Assembly: GCA_913040905.1 (NCBI GenBank)
Contig: CAJWIC010000075.1
Span: 1 to 6,908, forward strand
Direction of reading: 5' to 3'
DNA length: 6,908 nt
From: an uncultured Synechococcus sp.
GTDB taxonomy: Bacteria > Cyanobacteriota > Cyanobacteriia > PCC-6307 > Cyanobiaceae
Each line of letters begins with the position of its first letter. The stretch's first letter is position 1. Positions 6,043-6,908 of the stretch are shown here, one piece after another. Below the pieces are notes generated by a model. It was given only the letters and a program-made list of their open reading frames with translations, was not told where the DNA came from and did no database searches. The position numbers and the translations under genes were made by a program.

Positions 6043-6822
6043 TCAGACCAGGGCCCGGGCCTCCTCCAGCTGTTCGGCGGTGTCCACTGATAGCGATGTG
6101 CCCGGCACCGGGAAGGTGGCGATGGTGAGGCCGGCCTCAATCAGCCGCAGCTGTTCAAGCCGTTCAAGATCCTCCAATGGTGACGCAGGCAACTGATCCC
6201 AGGCGGCCAGAACATCACCGCGGAAGCCATACATGCCCACATGCCCCCAGTAGGTGGTGTGCTTGTGCCAATCCGCTGGGGCCACATCCCGGACATGGGG
6301 GATCGCGGAGCGGGAGAAATACAGGGCGCGGCCGTCGTGAGCCAGGAGGGTCTTCACCACATTGGGGTTGTGAACGGTCTCCGGTTTCAAGCCATAGACC
6401 GGTGTCACCACAGCAGGAACCGGATCACAGCGACGGAATTCCGACACCATCGCGTCGATCACCCCAGGGTCGATGAAGGGCTGATCCCCCTGCACATTGA
6501 TGATCGCGGTCTGCTCCGGGACGACCGGGCTCTCATCCCAGGCCAGGGCCATCAGGGCATCGGCAACGGAGGCAATGCGTTCACTGCCTGAACTGCAGGA
6601 TTCTGCCGTCATCAGCACAGGGAAACCCCAGCCCTCAGCCAGGGACTGCAATTCAGAACTATCGGTGCAGAGCACCACAGCCGCAACGCTACTGGCCTCA
6701 CGACACCGCTCCAGCACCCGCTGGATCATCGACTTTCCGCCGATGTCCGCCAGCACCTTGTTCGGCAGACGGGAGGACTGCAAGCGGGCGGGGACTGCCA
6801 CGACGGATCGGTTGATGGCCAT
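6043..6822 (-). CDS. kdsB: 3-deoxy-manno-octulosonate cytidylyltransferase (CMP-Kdo synthetase)
   Basis: Activates Kdo with CTP to CMP-Kdo and pyrophosphate, the donor for Kdo transferases; cytoplasmic. It has 259 residues, slightly longer than the 248 of E. coli KdsB. The N-terminal nucleotide-binding stretch VVAVPARLQSSRLPNKVL (7-24) carries the PAR-xx-S-RLP-K signature and is followed by GGKSMIQRVLERC (28-40). SSGSERIA (77-84) matches the SGTER region. VQGDQPFI (110-117) holds the metal-binding Asp113. ALYFSRSAIPHVRD (166-179) and HVGMYGFR (194-201) match the Kdo-binding half, and SVDTAEQLEEA (245-255) holds the second metal Asp247. All expected motifs are intact. The ATG at 6822 overlaps by one base the stop of the upstream gene (TGATG), so kdsB is probably the downstream member of an operon entering from beyond the right edge. 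It is convergent with kdsC, the preceding pathway step. Confidence 0.96.
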   Translation of the reverse strand: MAINRSVVAVPARLQSSRLPNKVLADIGGKSMIQRVLERCREASSVAAVVLCTDSSELQSLAEGWGFPVLMTAESCSSGSERIASVADALMALAWDESPVVPEQTAIINVQGDQPFIDPGVIDAMVSEFRRCDPVPAVVTPVYGLKPETVHNPNVVKTLLAHDGRALYFSRSAIPHVRDVAPADWHKHTTYWGHVGMYGFRGDVLAAWDQLPASPLEDLERLEQLRLIEAGLTIATFPVPGTSLSVDTAEQLEEARALV

Positions 6823-6908
6823 CAGTCCCAGAGCTTCATCGCATCATCCCGAGCGCTGAACCACTCAGCGGCCAACGGTCCACCCATGGTGCGCTGCTCA
6901 CGGAACCA
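6822..6908 (-). CDS. Unidentified gene, C-terminal 28 codons only
   Basis: An open minus-strand frame enters from the right edge and stops at TGA 6824-6822, sharing one base with the kdsB ATG. The visible peptide has 28 residues, starting WFREQRTMGGP and ending SARDDAMKLWD; it has two Arg-Asp/Arg-Glu pairs and three Trp. Evidence that it is real is the open frame to the edge, the TGATG junction with kdsB, and the lack of any other plausible gene there. I do not recognise the family. It does not resemble the C-terminus of KdsA as I know it, though a fragment this short cannot exclude much. By position it is probably co-transcribed with kdsB. Confidence 0.6.
   Translation of the reverse strand, partial: WFREQRTMGGPLAAEWFSARDDAMKLWD

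Noticed and set aside
6043..6065. GGGCCCGGGCC at the 3' end of kdsB as a possible terminator stem.
   Set aside because: It encodes the conserved ...EARALV end of KdsB, precedes its stop codon, and has no T-run on either side.

Overview
The window looks like a chromosomal segment of a GC-rich unicellular cyanobacterium, most likely a marine picocyanobacterium (the Synechococcus, Cyanobium or low-light Prochlorococcus group). This is inferred from three things: the fused pyridine-nucleotide-oxidoreductase/SelD architecture, the very dense gene packing, and the protein sequences as I recognise them. I could not search a database, so the genus is not proven. The segment is almost entirely coding. 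The only gene-free stretches are 18 bases (4423-4440) and 40 bases (6003-6042). I see no RNA gene, insertion sequence, CRISPR array, prophage or other sign of an accessory island.

Layout from left to right: (1) 1-1854, plus strand: the C-terminal ~617 residues of a fused FAD/NAD(P)-dependent oxidoreductase and selenide,water dikinase (SelD), cut by the left edge. (2) 1799-3217, minus strand: a multi-pass membrane glycosyltransferase of the GT-C (PMT/ArnT-like) type, whose 3' end overlaps the selD 3' end by 56 bases, tail to tail. (3) 3214-4422, minus strand: a class II tRNA nucleotidyltransferase (CCA-adding family), joined to the glycosyltransferase by an ATGA overlap. (4) 4441-5454, plus strand: KpsF/KdsD arabinose-5-phosphate isomerase (SIS plus two CBS domains), divergent from the tRNA enzyme across 18 bases. 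(5) 5451-6002, plus strand: KdsC-type Kdo-8-phosphate phosphatase, joined to kpsF by another ATGA overlap. (6) 6043-6822, minus strand: KdsB, CMP-Kdo synthetase, convergent with kdsC. (7) 6822-6908, minus strand: the last 28 codons of an unrecognised gene overlapping the kdsB start by one base.

Genes 4-6 encode three of the four enzymes that turn ribulose-5-phosphate into CMP-Kdo: the isomerase (KdsD), the phosphatase (KdsC) and the activating enzyme (KdsB). KdsA, the condensing enzyme, is not in the window. The set is divided between two convergent transcription units. The GT-C enzyme may act in envelope glycan synthesis as well, but nothing in the sequence ties it to Kdo. SelD supplies selenophosphate, which in bacteria lacking selenocysteine decoding is used for 2-selenouridine in tRNA; with the CCA enzyme, two tRNA-related functions are therefore nearby, possibly by chance.

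I found no convincing new biological system. The points most worth a second look are the Kdo gene set in a lineage whose LPS has been reported to lack Kdo, the SelD fusion with departures from classical motifs, the 56-base dual-coding tail-to-tail overlap, and the unidentified gene coupled to kdsB.
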